Shown: positions 6,756-14,955 of the stretch, piece after piece
How positions within the stretch are numbered: position 1 is the first letter of the stretch
How the letters are laid out: each line of letters opens with the position of its first letter
NCBI GenBank assembly: GCA_036265535.1
Contig: DATAOV010000111.1
Location: 1 to 24,666 of the forward strand
DNA from: AC-32 sp036265535
GTDB taxonomy: Bacteria > Actinomycetota > Thermoleophilia > Gaiellales > Gaiellaceae
Length of the DNA stretch: 24,666 bases
Direction of reading: 5' to 3'
Position numbers and translations under genes: made by a program
The notes under the pieces: generated by a model
Seen by the model: the letters and a program-made list of their open reading frames with translations, nothing else
Database searches by the model: none
Told to the model about the DNA's origin: nothing

Positions 6756-7765
6756 TAGCGGAGGCGCGACCTGCGCTCGTGCCGCTCGAGCGCGAGCTGC
6801 ACGAGCCGGTCGACCAGCTCTGGATAGGGCACGCCCGAGGCCTCGAAGAGCTTCGCGTAGACGCTCGTCGCGGTGAAGCCCGGGATCGTGTTCAGCTCGT
6901 TCAGGAGCACCTCGCCGTCCTCGCGGACGAAGAAGTCGACGCGGGCCATTCCCTCGCACTCGCCCGCGACGAAGGAGCGCACCGCTAGCTCCTGGACGCG
7001 CTCGATCGTCTCCTGCTCGAGGCGCGGCGGCACGAGCAGGTCCATGCCGCCCTCGTCGTACTTGGCCGAGTAGTCGTACCAGTCGGCTCCGCCGAACCCG
7101 TGCGAGACGATCTCTCCCGGAAGCGAGGCGATCGGTCGATCGTTGCCGAGCACTCCGCACTCGACCTCGATCCCGTCGACGAACTCCTCGACGAGCACCT
7201 TGTCGTCGTGTTGGAAGGCGAGCTCGACCGCGGCCGCGAGCTCTTCATCGGAGCCGACCTTCGAGATGCCGACCGACGACCCCAGCCGTGCCGGCTTGAC
7301 GAAAGCCGGATAACCGAAGGGGTTCTCGGGGCTCTGTCCCGCGCGCAGCGTGATGTTGCGAGTGACCGGGACGCCGCGGTCGCGCATCACCGCCTTGAAC
7401 ACGTCCTTGTCCATCGCGAGGGCCGAGCCGAGGACGCCTGCGCCGACGTAGGGCACTCCGGCGAGCTCGAGCAGGCCCTGCACCGTGCCGTCCTCGCCGA
7501 AGGGCCCGTGCAGGACAGGAAAGACGACGTCGACGTCCCCGAGGGTGGCCGGCACTTGCGCCGCGGGCACCGGCAGCGTCTCGGCGACCGTCGCGTCGTC
7601 ACCGCTGCCGAGCTCCCAGCGGCCGTCGCGCCCGATCTCGACCGTGACCGCGTCGTAGCGCTCGGGGTTGAGGGCGTCCAGAACCGAGCGCGCCGAGGCC
7701 AGCGAGATGTCGTGCTCGGAGGAGCGGCCGCCCATCAGGACGGCGACGCGGACGCGGCGGCTCAC
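6752..7765 (-). CDS. ddl: D-alanine--D-alanine ligase
   Basis: This 337-residue ATP-grasp enzyme joins two D-alanines to make the dipeptide added to the peptidoglycan precursor in the cytosol. Markers: MGGRSSEHDISLASA (residues 11-25), VFPVLHGPFGEDGTVQG, the YVGAGVLGSALAMDKD block that positions substrate, KPARLGSSVGI, EEFVDGIEVECGVLG, and the metal and substrate region ARVDFFV then NELNTIPGFTATS. The GTG start shares GTGA with the stop of the PASTA kinase upstream, so translation is coupled. It is the last gene of the long minus-strand operon. In mycobacteria this slot after pknB holds trpG, so the placement of ddl ties precursor supply to the kinase and polymerase genes. The open frame extending further upstream is a shadow of the kinase. 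Confidence 0.95.
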   Translation of the reverse strand: MSRRVRVAVLMGGRSSEHDISLASARSVLDALNPERYDAVTVEIGRDGRWELGSGDDATVAETLPVPAAQVPATLGDVDVVFPVLHGPFGEDGTVQGLLELAGVPYVGAGVLGSALAMDKDVFKAVMRDRGVPVTRNITLRAGQSPENPFGYPAFVKPARLGSSVGISKVGSDEELAAAVELAFQHDDKVLVEEFVDGIEVECGVLGNDRPIASLPGEIVSHGFGGADWYDYSAKYDEGGMDLLVPPRLEQETIERVQELAVRSFVAGECEGMARVDFFVREDGEVLLNELNTIPGFTATSVYAKLFEASGVPYPELVDRLVQLALERHERRSRLRY

Positions 7766-9702
7766 GGGATCGTCGGCGGCGGCGCGGGCTGCGTGAACCG
7801 CCCGACCGTGATCCTGACCGTTGAGCCCTGCGGTGCCTGCTGGCCCCCGCCGGGGCTCTGGTTGAGCACGATCCCCTCCAGGCCGGGGTCGGTGACGTCC
7901 TGATTCTGGACCTGCACCTTGAACCCGGCGCTCGCGAGCGTGTCGCGGGCGGACTGCTCGTCCTGACTGGTCACATCGGGCACCGAGGACGTCTTTGGGC
8001 CCTTGGAGACGCTGAGCTTGATCGTCGAGCCTCGGGGCGCCGAGCCGCTCGGGCTCTGATCGACCACCGTGTCGGCGGGCTGATTGCTTTCGACGTTCAC
8101 ACGGCTGACAGCGAAGCCTTGGCCCTGGAGCGCTGCGCTTGCCTGGTCGAATGGCAGGCCGATCACGGACGGCACCGTGATGTCCGCCGGGCCGCTCGAG
8201 ACGTTGATCCGCACCTTGCTTCCCTTGACGACCGTCTTCCCCGGGAGCGGATCCTGCCCGGTGACCGTGTCCGGAGGTTTGCTCGAGGCGACCGAGAACA
8301 CCTTCGCGACCAGGCCTGCGTTTGTCAGCGTGCTGACCGCATCGGCCTGTGACTTGCCGATCACGCTCGGCACAGGGACAGTCTCCTTCCCCTTCGAGAC
8401 CGTGACGTCCACGTTGCCGTTCTTCTGAATCTTTTCCCCTGCGTCGGGGCTCTGGTTGATGACGACGCCCTTCTCGACCGTGTCGCTGAACTCGCGCGCG
8501 ACCTGCGGGAAGAGTCCGGCGTCGCGGATCTTGTTCACCGCGAGCGGTTCCTTGAGCCCCTCGACGAGCGGGACGGCCACGGGCTTGTTGGCGTTCAGCT
8601 GGTCCTGGATCTTCTCGTATGCAAACCAGGCCGCACCCGCGGCCGCGACGAGCAGCAGGATCGAGAGCACCCACGGCCAGATCGGCCTGCGCCTTCTCGG
8701 CGGCCCCTCGTACCCGTAGTAGCCGGCCGGCGGCGTGCGGCCGGGCGGCGGAGGCCGCATTGGGCCCTCGGGCGGCGGCCTCGTGATCACGGAAGTCGGC
8801 GCGGCCGCCATCAGGCCCGAGCCCGAGAGCACCGCGGTCGCCGCCTCCTCGGTCTGGGGGTCGACCGGCAGCCCTTCCGCGACCCGCGCCAGGTCTGCGT
8901 CCATCTCTTCGGCGCTCTGGTAGCGCTCGCCCGGCTCCTTGGCCAGCGCGCGCAGCACGACCGAGTCGAGGTCGTGCGGGACCTCCTCTCGGAGCTCCGA
9001 CGGTGGCTTCGGGACTTCCGAGAGGTGCTTCATCGCGATCTCGAGCGGCGTGTCGCCCGTGAACGGAACCTGGCCGGTGAGCATCTCGTAGAGCACGACC
9101 CCGACCGAGTAGAGGTCGGAGGTCTGGTCGACGGGCGCGCCCTGCGCCTGCTCCGGCGAGAGGTATTGCGCCGTGCCGATGATCGAGCCGACCTCGGTCA
9201 TCTGGCTCGCGCCCGAGCGGGCGATCCCAAAGTCCGTCACCTTCAGCCGCCCCTCGCCTCCCACGAGGACGTTGTGCGGCTTGATGTCGCGGTGGACGAT
9301 TCCGTGCCGATGCGCGGCACCGACGGCGGCGAGGATCTGGCGAGCGTAGTCGATCGCGATCTTGATCGGGGCCTGCCCGCGGGAGACGATCAGCTCCTTG
9401 AGCGAGCGCCCATCGAGGAACTCCATCGCGATGTAGTAGGTGCCCTCGGCTTCGCCGCGGTCGTAGATCGAGACGATGTTCGGGTGAGAGAGCCCGGCGG
9501 CGTTCTTCGCCTCGCGCCGGAAGCGCTCCACGAACGAGTCGTCGGCTGCGTGGCGGTCGTTGAGGATCTTGATCGCGACCGGGCGGCCGAGCTCCTGGTC
9601 CTCGGCGAGGTACACATCCGCCATCCCGCCCGCACCGAGCTTGCGGATGATGCGATAACGGCCGTCGAAGACGGTCCCGATCAGCGTGTCTGAGACGGCC
9701 AT
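7762..9702 (-). CDS. pknB: PASTA-domain Ser/Thr protein kinase (PknB/Stk1 type)
   Basis: A 646-residue membrane kinase that senses peptidoglycan fragments or lipid II and controls growth and division. The kinase domain (about 15-278) shows GAGGMADV (23-30), AIKIL (K45), HRDIKPHNVLV (D139), DFGIARS (D157) and the activation loop MTEVGSIIGTAQYLSPEQ. A Pro-rich, basic linker leads to a membrane span at about 341-361. Four PASTA repeats of roughly 65 residues follow (about 373-636), each with the usual V-P-x-V/L start and an INQSP, DPLPG or DQSP turn, and the protein ends in a short Pro-rich tail. Homologues in mycobacteria and Firmicutes also carry three or four PASTA units. The start is 14 bases after the pbpA stop, with GGAG just before the ATG. 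The next gene, ddl, overlaps by 4 bases. Confidence 0.96.
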   Translation of the reverse strand: MAVSDTLIGTVFDGRYRIIRKLGAGGMADVYLAEDQELGRPVAIKILNDRHAADDSFVERFRREAKNAAGLSHPNIVSIYDRGEAEGTYYIAMEFLDGRSLKELIVSRGQAPIKIAIDYARQILAAVGAAHRHGIVHRDIKPHNVLVGGEGRLKVTDFGIARSGASQMTEVGSIIGTAQYLSPEQAQGAPVDQTSDLYSVGVVLYEMLTGQVPFTGDTPLEIAMKHLSEVPKPPSELREEVPHDLDSVVLRALAKEPGERYQSAEEMDADLARVAEGLPVDPQTEEAATAVLSGSGLMAAAPTSVITRPPPEGPMRPPPPGRTPPAGYYGYEGPPRRRRPIWPWVLSILLLVAAAGAAWFAYEKIQDQLNANKPVAVPLVEGLKEPLAVNKIRDAGLFPQVAREFSDTVEKGVVINQSPDAGEKIQKNGNVDVTVSKGKETVPVPSVIGKSQADAVSTLTNAGLVAKVFSVASSKPPDTVTGQDPLPGKTVVKGSKVRINVSSGPADITVPSVIGLPFDQASAALQGQGFAVSRVNVESNQPADTVVDQSPSGSAPRGSTIKLSVSKGPKTSSVPDVTSQDEQSARDTLASAGFKVQVQNQDVTDPGLEGIVLNQSPGGGQQAPQGSTVRITVGRFTQPAPPPTIP

Positions 9703-9716
9703 TTCTCCATCAGAGG

Positions 9717-11201
9717 TTAGGGATTCGACCTTCCGGCCAGGAGCGCCTGCATCACGGCCTTGGCGATCGGCGCTGCCGTCGTGCCGCCGGCCCCCGTCTG
9801 GTCCTGGAGCACGACGGCGATTGCGTACCTGGGGCGGTCGGCCGGCGCGAAGGCGATGAACCAGGTCGTGTTGAGCGCTCCGCCGGTCTCAGCCGTTCCG
9901 GTCTTTCCGGCCACTCGGACGCCCGGAATCTGCGCTGCGGTGCCGGTGCCGCCGGTGACCACAGCCTCCATCATCTGGGTAATCGCCTCCGCCGTGCTCG
10001 TGCGCATGGCGCGCTTGAACTTGTGCGGGTGCGTCCGACTGATGACGCCGCCTCCGGGCCCGGTCACGCGCCCCACGACGTAGGGCTTCATCACCACGCC
10101 GTGGTTTGCCACTCCCGCCGCGACCATCGCCATCTGAAGCGGCGTCGTCAGCATCTTCTCCTGGCCGAAGGCAAGGCGACCGGGGTCGACCTGCGTCGCC
10201 GGATTGCTCGGGTAGAACAGGCGGCCGTGCGAATAGAGACCGCTCGGAGACCGCTCGTTCCCCGGTGTCTCGAGCGGCGGGTCCTCATAGAAGCCGAACT
10301 GCTTCGAAGTGCCGAGGATGCGACTCGCGCCGATCGTCTTGCCGATCTCGCAGAAGACCGCGTTGATCGAGTGCTCGAGAGCCTGGAGGAAGTCGACCGA
10401 GCCGAAGACCTCGGGACCGTTCTGGTCACCGAAGTTCTTCACCTGCTTGCCGTACTCGATGCAGTAGCCACGGTCGATGAAGCGGGAGTTGATCGAGTAG
10501 CGGCCCGAGTCGAGCGCTGCGGCGCTGGTCACGACCTTGAACGTCGACCCCGGCACGAAGAGCCCGTCGGTCGCGCGGTTCAGCAGCGGCGCCGCGGGAC
10601 GGCAGGAGGAGCGGATGTTGTTGATCGCGGAGAAGTTCTTCTCGACGAGGTTCGGGTCGTAGGTGGGCCGAGAGGCCATAACGAGCACCGCGCCCGTGCG
10701 CGTGTCGAGCGCGACCACCGAGCCGCATTTTCCGGCTAGCTGCTCCATCGCCAGCCGCTGCGCTCCCGGGCGTAGGGTCAGCCAGAGATCGTTGCCCTTG
10801 ATCGTCGCGCCCCGGATCCGGTCGAACGTCGTGTCGAGGACGGTCCTGAGGTTCGCGTTTGAGCCGGTCAGGAAGTCGTTCTCCGAGGCCTCGAGCCCGG
10901 AGCGCGACCGCGACTGGGTCGAGTAGCCGACGACGTGGGCAAAGAGGCCGCGTTGCGGGTAGCGGCGGAGGTAGAGCGTCTGGCCGGCCACGCGCTTCTT
11001 GCGGTTCGTGGCCAGAATCGTCCCGTCGGCTGCGCGGATCAGCCCGCGCTTGACCGAGAACTGCGCCACCCGCTGGATCTCGTTGTCCTGACGGTCGGCG
11101 AGGCCTGCCGTTGCCCAGGTCTGCCAGTACGTGGTCGCGACGATCAACGCGGCGACGAGGCCGAGGCCGACGAGCGCGAGGCGGGCGATCTGGCGGTTCA
11201 T
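9717..11201 (-). CDS. pbpA: Class B penicillin-binding protein (PbpA-like transpeptidase)
   Basis: A 494-residue peptidoglycan D,D-transpeptidase that crosslinks glycan strands outside the membrane and works with the SEDS polymerase encoded just upstream. An N-terminal membrane anchor (about 8-25) is followed by the dimerisation-type domain (RGLIRAADGTILA, 52-64) and the penicillin-binding domain. Active-site motifs are SxxK in PGSTFKV (S219, K222), SxN in HSINAV (278-280) and KTG in AGKTGTAETGG. The size matches mycobacterial PbpA (about 490). Unusually, four cysteines (C159, C200, C247, C284) lie in the exported part, possibly forming disulfides. Its ATG shares ATGA with the rodA stop, so the two partners are made in a coupled way. 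Confidence 0.95.
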   Translation of the reverse strand: MNRQIARLALVGLGLVAALIVATTYWQTWATAGLADRQDNEIQRVAQFSVKRGLIRAADGTILATNRKKRVAGQTLYLRRYPQRGLFAHVVGYSTQSRSRSGLEASENDFLTGSNANLRTVLDTTFDRIRGATIKGNDLWLTLRPGAQRLAMEQLAGKCGSVVALDTRTGAVLVMASRPTYDPNLVEKNFSAINNIRSSCRPAAPLLNRATDGLFVPGSTFKVVTSAAALDSGRYSINSRFIDRGYCIEYGKQVKNFGDQNGPEVFGSVDFLQALEHSINAVFCEIGKTIGASRILGTSKQFGFYEDPPLETPGNERSPSGLYSHGRLFYPSNPATQVDPGRLAFGQEKMLTTPLQMAMVAAGVANHGVVMKPYVVGRVTGPGGGVISRTHPHKFKRAMRTSTAEAITQMMEAVVTGGTGTAAQIPGVRVAGKTGTAETGGALNTTWFIAFAPADRPRYAIAVVLQDQTGAGGTTAAPIAKAVMQALLAGRSNP

Positions 11202-12502
11202 CGTCGCTCCGCGTTGGCGCGGTTGGAGACGAGCAGCAGGCCTGCGAGCAGCACGAAGTTGGCGACCACGCTCGAGCCCCCGTAGCTCACGAACGGAAGC
11301 GTGATGCCCGTGAGCGGGATCAGGCGCAGGATCCCGCCGACGATGATGAACGTCTGCAGGGCGAAGGCGAAGGTCAGCCCGACTGCGAGCAGCTTCGAGA
11401 AGCCGTCGTCGGCGAGCATCGCGATCTTGAATCCGCGGGCGACGAAGAGCATGTAGACGAGCAGCAGCGCCGCCACGCCGACGAGCCCGAGCTCCTGTGC
11501 GAGCGCCGAGTAGATGAAGTCGGTGTTCAGGTACGGGATCAGCTGGTGGCCCTCAGTGGTCTCGAACGTGCCCTTGCCGAGCCCCGTGCCGAACCAGTTG
11601 CCGTGCGCGACCGAGTAGAGCGACTTGACGAGCTGGTAGCTGGCGCAGTCCTGCCGCGGCAGCATCTTCCCGTTGATCCCGCAGTAGACAGCGTGGTCAG
11701 TCCACGGGTGGAGCCAGATGGTGACCCGGTCACGCACGTGCGCGACCAAGTGGTACACGCCCACCGCGCCGGCGACGAAGAGGCCCGCGCCCAGGCCGAC
11801 GTAGAGGAGCCTGCCGGTGGCGACGTACAGCATCGCCAGGAAGATTCCGAAGTACAGGAGGGCGCTGCCGAGGTCGTTGGTCTCGACGAGGACGAGCATC
11901 GCGCCGCCCCAGATCAGGAGCAGCGGGCCGAAGTCCTTCAGCCGGCCCTGCGCCAGCACCTCGCGCTTCTCGCGTAGGTACCCGGCGAGGAAGACGATCA
12001 GCATGATCTTCGCGAGCTCGCCCGGCTGGAACTGAAGCGAGCCGAAGTGGATCCAGAGCCGGGCGCCGTTGACGGAGGTGCCGAGCCCGGGCACGGCCGG
12101 CAGGACGAGCAGGCCGATCGCGGTCAGGCCGAAGAGGTACTTGTAGCTCTCGAGCCGCCGGTAGTCACGATGGAGCACGAGGAGCGTCCCGACGAAGGCG
12201 CCGAGCGCGACCACGATCCAGAGGCCCTGCCGGAAGGCGTCGGTCGGGTTGAGCCGGTAGATCTCGGTCACTCCGATCCCGGTCAGCAGCCCCGCCATCG
12301 GCAGCAGGTAGGGATCGGCCCAGGGCACGGTCAGCCGCGCGACCAGGTGGGCGGCGAGGTAGAGCGCGAAGAAGAAGGCGGCGTAGGAGAGCGAGGCGGT
12401 CGAGACCACCTCCTGCCGGGCGATGTAAACGCTGGCGAAGCCGAGCGCCGTGAGGATGCCGACGACGATCAGGTTCGCGAGCTCGCGGTTGCGCGCGCTC
12501 AT
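11198..12502 (-). CDS. rodA: SEDS-family peptidoglycan glycosyltransferase (RodA/FtsW)
   Basis: A 434-residue multi-pass membrane protein of about ten spans, matching the SEDS polymerases that string lipid II into glycan. Landmarks are NGARLWIHFGSLQFQPGELAK (split over 145-165), NDLGSALLYFG (209-219), RVTIWLHPW (259-267) with the adjacent aspartate D269, SYQLVKSLYSVAHG, GTGLGKG, TDFIYSALAQELG, and the C-terminal PFVSYGGSS. Between D269 and SYQLVKSL there is an insertion of about 15 residues containing C274 and C286 that RodA proteins I know lack. The pairing with pbpA directly downstream (ATGA overlap) suggests RodA rather than FtsW. The start overlaps the pstP stop by 4 bases. Confidence 0.94.
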   Translation of the reverse strand: MSARNRELANLIVVGILTALGFASVYIARQEVVSTASLSYAAFFFALYLAAHLVARLTVPWADPYLLPMAGLLTGIGVTEIYRLNPTDAFRQGLWIVVALGAFVGTLLVLHRDYRRLESYKYLFGLTAIGLLVLPAVPGLGTSVNGARLWIHFGSLQFQPGELAKIMLIVFLAGYLREKREVLAQGRLKDFGPLLLIWGGAMLVLVETNDLGSALLYFGIFLAMLYVATGRLLYVGLGAGLFVAGAVGVYHLVAHVRDRVTIWLHPWTDHAVYCGINGKMLPRQDCASYQLVKSLYSVAHGNWFGTGLGKGTFETTEGHQLIPYLNTDFIYSALAQELGLVGVAALLLVYMLFVARGFKIAMLADDGFSKLLAVGLTFAFALQTFIIVGGILRLIPLTGITLPFVSYGGSSVVANFVLLAGLLLVSNRANAERR

Positions 12503-13674
12503 CTCGCTCCGATCTGGTCCTCGTAGCGCCGCACCGCCGCGCGCGCCGAGTGGTCGCTGCGCAGGCTGTGGTCGAAGAGCTTCCGCCGTTCCGCCGGGCT
12601 CAGCTGAGCGGCAAGGAGCGGGCTGACGTAGACCGTGCGGTAGAGGTGCACGTTCCCGACCACGTTCCAGGGGACGCCCTGGTAGACGGCGACGTGGCCG
12701 TTCGCCTCGGCGCCCACGAAGTGCGAGCGCCAGAGTCCCCAGACGACGAAGCCGGAGGCGCCGATCAGCAGCGTCAGGAAGAGGGTCGCCACGAGCAACC
12801 GCTGGCCCGGCCCGCGCGGTGTCCTCTCGCGTGCGCCTCCGTTCGTGGTCTGGATCGCCGGCACCCGGTCGAGCTCGTCGAGCGTGTCCTCTTCCTCCGC
12901 GGCGTCCGCCCCGTCTTCACGCGGCGGCAGCGTGACCGTGCGCTCGGTGTCGCCGGCGCCGTCGATCTCGAAGAAGACGACCGTGATGTTGTCCTCGCCC
13001 CCGCCGTTGTTGGCGGCGCGCACGAGCGCTTTCGCAGCGCCCTTGAGGTCGTCCCGGTTGCGGGCGACCTCGGTCATGATCGTGTCGTCGTCGACCATCG
13101 AGGTCAGCCCGTCGGAGCAGATCAGGAAGAGGTCGCCGGGCCTGGTCTCGACCGAGAACGTGTCCACGTCGACGTCGGGGTCGGTGCCGAGCGCGCGCGT
13201 GATCACCGAGCGCTGCGGGTGACCTTCGGCCTCCTCCGGCGAGAGCTTGCCGCTGCGGACGAGCTCGGCCACCAGCGAGTGATCCTCGGTCAGCTGCTCG
13301 AGGCTGCGCCCGCGGATCAGGTAGGCGCGGGAGTCGCCCACGTGGCCGATCGCGACGCGCCCGTCTTCGACCAGCGCGACGGTCATGGTCGTGCCCATTC
13401 CCGAGGCTGCCGCGTCCTGCGACTGCCGCTCGTAGACGCGGCGGTTGGCCTGCTGGATCAGCTCGTCGACGCGTTCCTCACCGCCACCGCCGGGCTCCTG
13501 CACGTCTTTCAGCGCCGCCGCGGCGAGACTGGACGCGAGCTCGCCCGCCTGCGCGCCGCCCATCCCGTCGGCGACCGCGAACAGCGGCGGCTCGACGACG
13601 TACGCGTCCTCGTTGTGGCGCCGCTTGCGACCCGTGTCGGTCAGGCTCGCGGTCTGTCCGAGCTGCGCGCTCAT
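12499..13674 (-). CDS. pstP: PP2C-family Ser/Thr phosphatase, membrane-anchored (PstP)
   Basis: A 391-residue PPM phosphatase that reverses the phosphorylation set by the kinases of this cluster. Metal-binding motifs are RHNEDA (19-24), ADGMGGAQAGE (35-45), GHVGDSRAYLI, ICSDGLTSMVDDD and GGGEDNITVVF, so all signature aspartates are present. After an acidic, Glu/Asp-rich linker a single membrane span (about 289-311) leads to a short outer domain of about 80 residues (VYQGVPWNVVGNVHLYRTV). The outer tail is shorter than in M. tuberculosis PstP, which I recall as about 514 residues in all. Four-base overlaps join it to fhaB upstream and rodA downstream. Confidence 0.94.
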   Translation of the reverse strand: MSAQLGQTASLTDTGRKRRHNEDAYVVEPPLFAVADGMGGAQAGELASSLAAAALKDVQEPGGGGEERVDELIQQANRRVYERQSQDAAASGMGTTMTVALVEDGRVAIGHVGDSRAYLIRGRSLEQLTEDHSLVAELVRSGKLSPEEAEGHPQRSVITRALGTDPDVDVDTFSVETRPGDLFLICSDGLTSMVDDDTIMTEVARNRDDLKGAAKALVRAANNGGGEDNITVVFFEIDGAGDTERTVTLPPREDGADAAEEEDTLDELDRVPAIQTTNGGARERTPRGPGQRLLVATLFLTLLIGASGFVVWGLWRSHFVGAEANGHVAVYQGVPWNVVGNVHLYRTVYVSPLLAAQLSPAERRKLFDHSLRSDHSARAAVRRYEDQIGAR

Positions 13675-14156
13675 ACGTCGTACCGCAATTCGGTCTCGCC
13701 GACCCGGACGAGGTCGCCCGCGGCCAGGCGTTTTGGGTGAGTGAGGCGGATGCCGTTCAGGTACGTGCCGTTCGTCGAGCCGACGTCCTCGAGCCAGACG
13801 CCGTCCCGGCGCGGCTCGATCCGGGCATGCTCGGAGGAGGCGTATTCGTCGCGGCCGAGGTCGACGTCGTTGCGCGAGCCACGGCCGACCAGCAGCGCCG
13901 AGGAGTCGAGCACGAGCTCGTCGCCCTCCTCCAGCGCGGGGCTCTTGACCACGACGAGGCGGCCCGCCTCGACCTGCGGTGCCTCGGTCCCAAGCCCGGG
14001 CACGGACCCGGGCGCCAGCACGAAGCTCTCCTGCGGCAGCCGCACGTCGCGGGCGGCCGAGCGCACGATCCGCCAGATGAAGAGGTAGAGCAGGACGAGA
14101 AACAGAATCTTGAGGACGAGCAGGGCCTCCTCGACCGCGATCGAGGCGATCGTCAC
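13671..14156 (-). CDS. fhaB: FHA-domain membrane protein (FhaB/FipA-like)
   Basis: This 161-residue protein has an N-terminal membrane span (about 9-30) and a C-terminal forkhead-associated domain that binds phosphothreonine peptides. The FHA core is visible: LLVGRGSRNDVDL, then YASSEHARI, then DVGSTNGTYLNGIRL and GDLVRVGETELRY. The arrangement equals mycobacterial FhaB (FipA), a substrate and partner of the PknA/PknB kinases linked to division and growth. The GTG start shares GTGA with the stop of fhaA, and its stop overlaps the pstP start. A threonine-rich phospho-acceptor stretch between span and FHA domain, as in mycobacterial FhaB, is not obvious here. Confidence 0.9.
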   Translation of the reverse strand: MTIASIAVEEALLVLKILFLVLLYLFIWRIVRSAARDVRLPQESFVLAPGSVPGLGTEAPQVEAGRLVVVKSPALEEGDELVLDSSALLVGRGSRNDVDLGRDEYASSEHARIEPRRDGVWLEDVGSTNGTYLNGIRLTHPKRLAAGDLVRVGETELRYDV

Positions 14157-14926
14157 GACGCCGGCTCCGTGTCGCGCCTGAAGACGAGCTCGGTCGACCC
14201 GAGCGTGATCCGATCGCCCTGTCGCAGCTTCGCCCGCTTCTGGCGGCGTCCGTTCACCTCCATCCCGTTGGTCGAGTCGAGATCGACGGCCCAGTACGCG
14301 GCGCCCTCCTGTCGCACCTCCGCGTGCTTGCGGGAGACGTTCGGGTCGGCCAGCTGGATGTCGCAGTCCTTCGAGCGCCCGATCGTCACCTGCCGCTTGT
14401 CCAGCTCGTGCTTCGTCCCGTTCACGGTCAGGCTGACCGTCTCGCGGTCGAGCCCGAGCTCCTCGACCGAGACCGCCTCGGTCTCGACCGGCTTGCGGTA
14501 GACCATCGTCGCGGCCGGCTGGGCCTGAGCCGGCGGCGCGCCCGGCTCTGGCGCCGGCCCTTGCACCATCCTCGTAGCGATCCCGAACTCGCCCATCTCC
14601 AGGTCGTCGTCCGTCTCGAGCTTCACCACGGGCGGCGAGAGCAGCTCGTAGCGCTCGCGGCGCGCGTTCTCGGCGATGTACTCCTGGAGCTCGCTGACGA
14701 GCGATTCCTCGTAGCTCGCGAACTGCTCGCGATCGGATGGGGCGAGGTAGACGGAGTACTCGTTGGGCGCGTACACGCGCGACACCGAGACGACGCGGTG
14801 ATCTTCCATCTCCTTCACCAGCTTGCGCGCCAGCTCGACCGGCTGCACGTGGGTGCGGAAGGCGCGGCCGAAGACCCCCTCGAACAGGCCTTCGATCTTG
14901 TGCTCGATGTTCCTGAGGACGCTCAT
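14153..14926 (-). CDS. fhaA: FhaA: DUF3662 plus C-terminal FHA domain
   Basis: A 257-residue cytosolic protein. The N-terminal domain (about 1-105; MSVLRNIEHKIEGLFEGVF, then QPVELARKLVKEM and YAPNEYSVYLAPSD) is the DUF3662 module that, in mycobacterial FhaA, docks to the PknB side of the signalling complex. A Pro/Ala-rich linker (about 121-140) is much shorter than in M. tuberculosis FhaA. The FHA domain (about 178-250) has TIGRSKDCDIQL, PNVSRKHAEV and DSTNGMEVNGR, the phosphothreonine-binding residues. In mycobacteria this domain reads phosphorylated MviN and so restrains lipid II export; that role is inferred here. It starts 29 bases after the kinase stop with a small hairpin between. Confidence 0.93.
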   Translation of the reverse strand: MSVLRNIEHKIEGLFEGVFGRAFRTHVQPVELARKLVKEMEDHRVVSVSRVYAPNEYSVYLAPSDREQFASYEESLVSELQEYIAENARRERYELLSPPVVKLETDDDLEMGEFGIATRMVQGPAPEPGAPPAQAQPAATMVYRKPVETEAVSVEELGLDRETVSLTVNGTKHELDKRQVTIGRSKDCDIQLADPNVSRKHAEVRQEGAAYWAVDLDSTNGMEVNGRRQKRAKLRQGDRITLGSTELVFRRDTEPAS

Positions 14927-14955
14927 TTCCGCGGGTTATGCCCCGCTCCTGAACT

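Noticed and set aside
5262..7160. 632-codon minus-strand open frame
   Set aside because: It is a shadow of the plus-strand kinase and of ddl in another frame, with Arg/Ala-rich low-information sequence.
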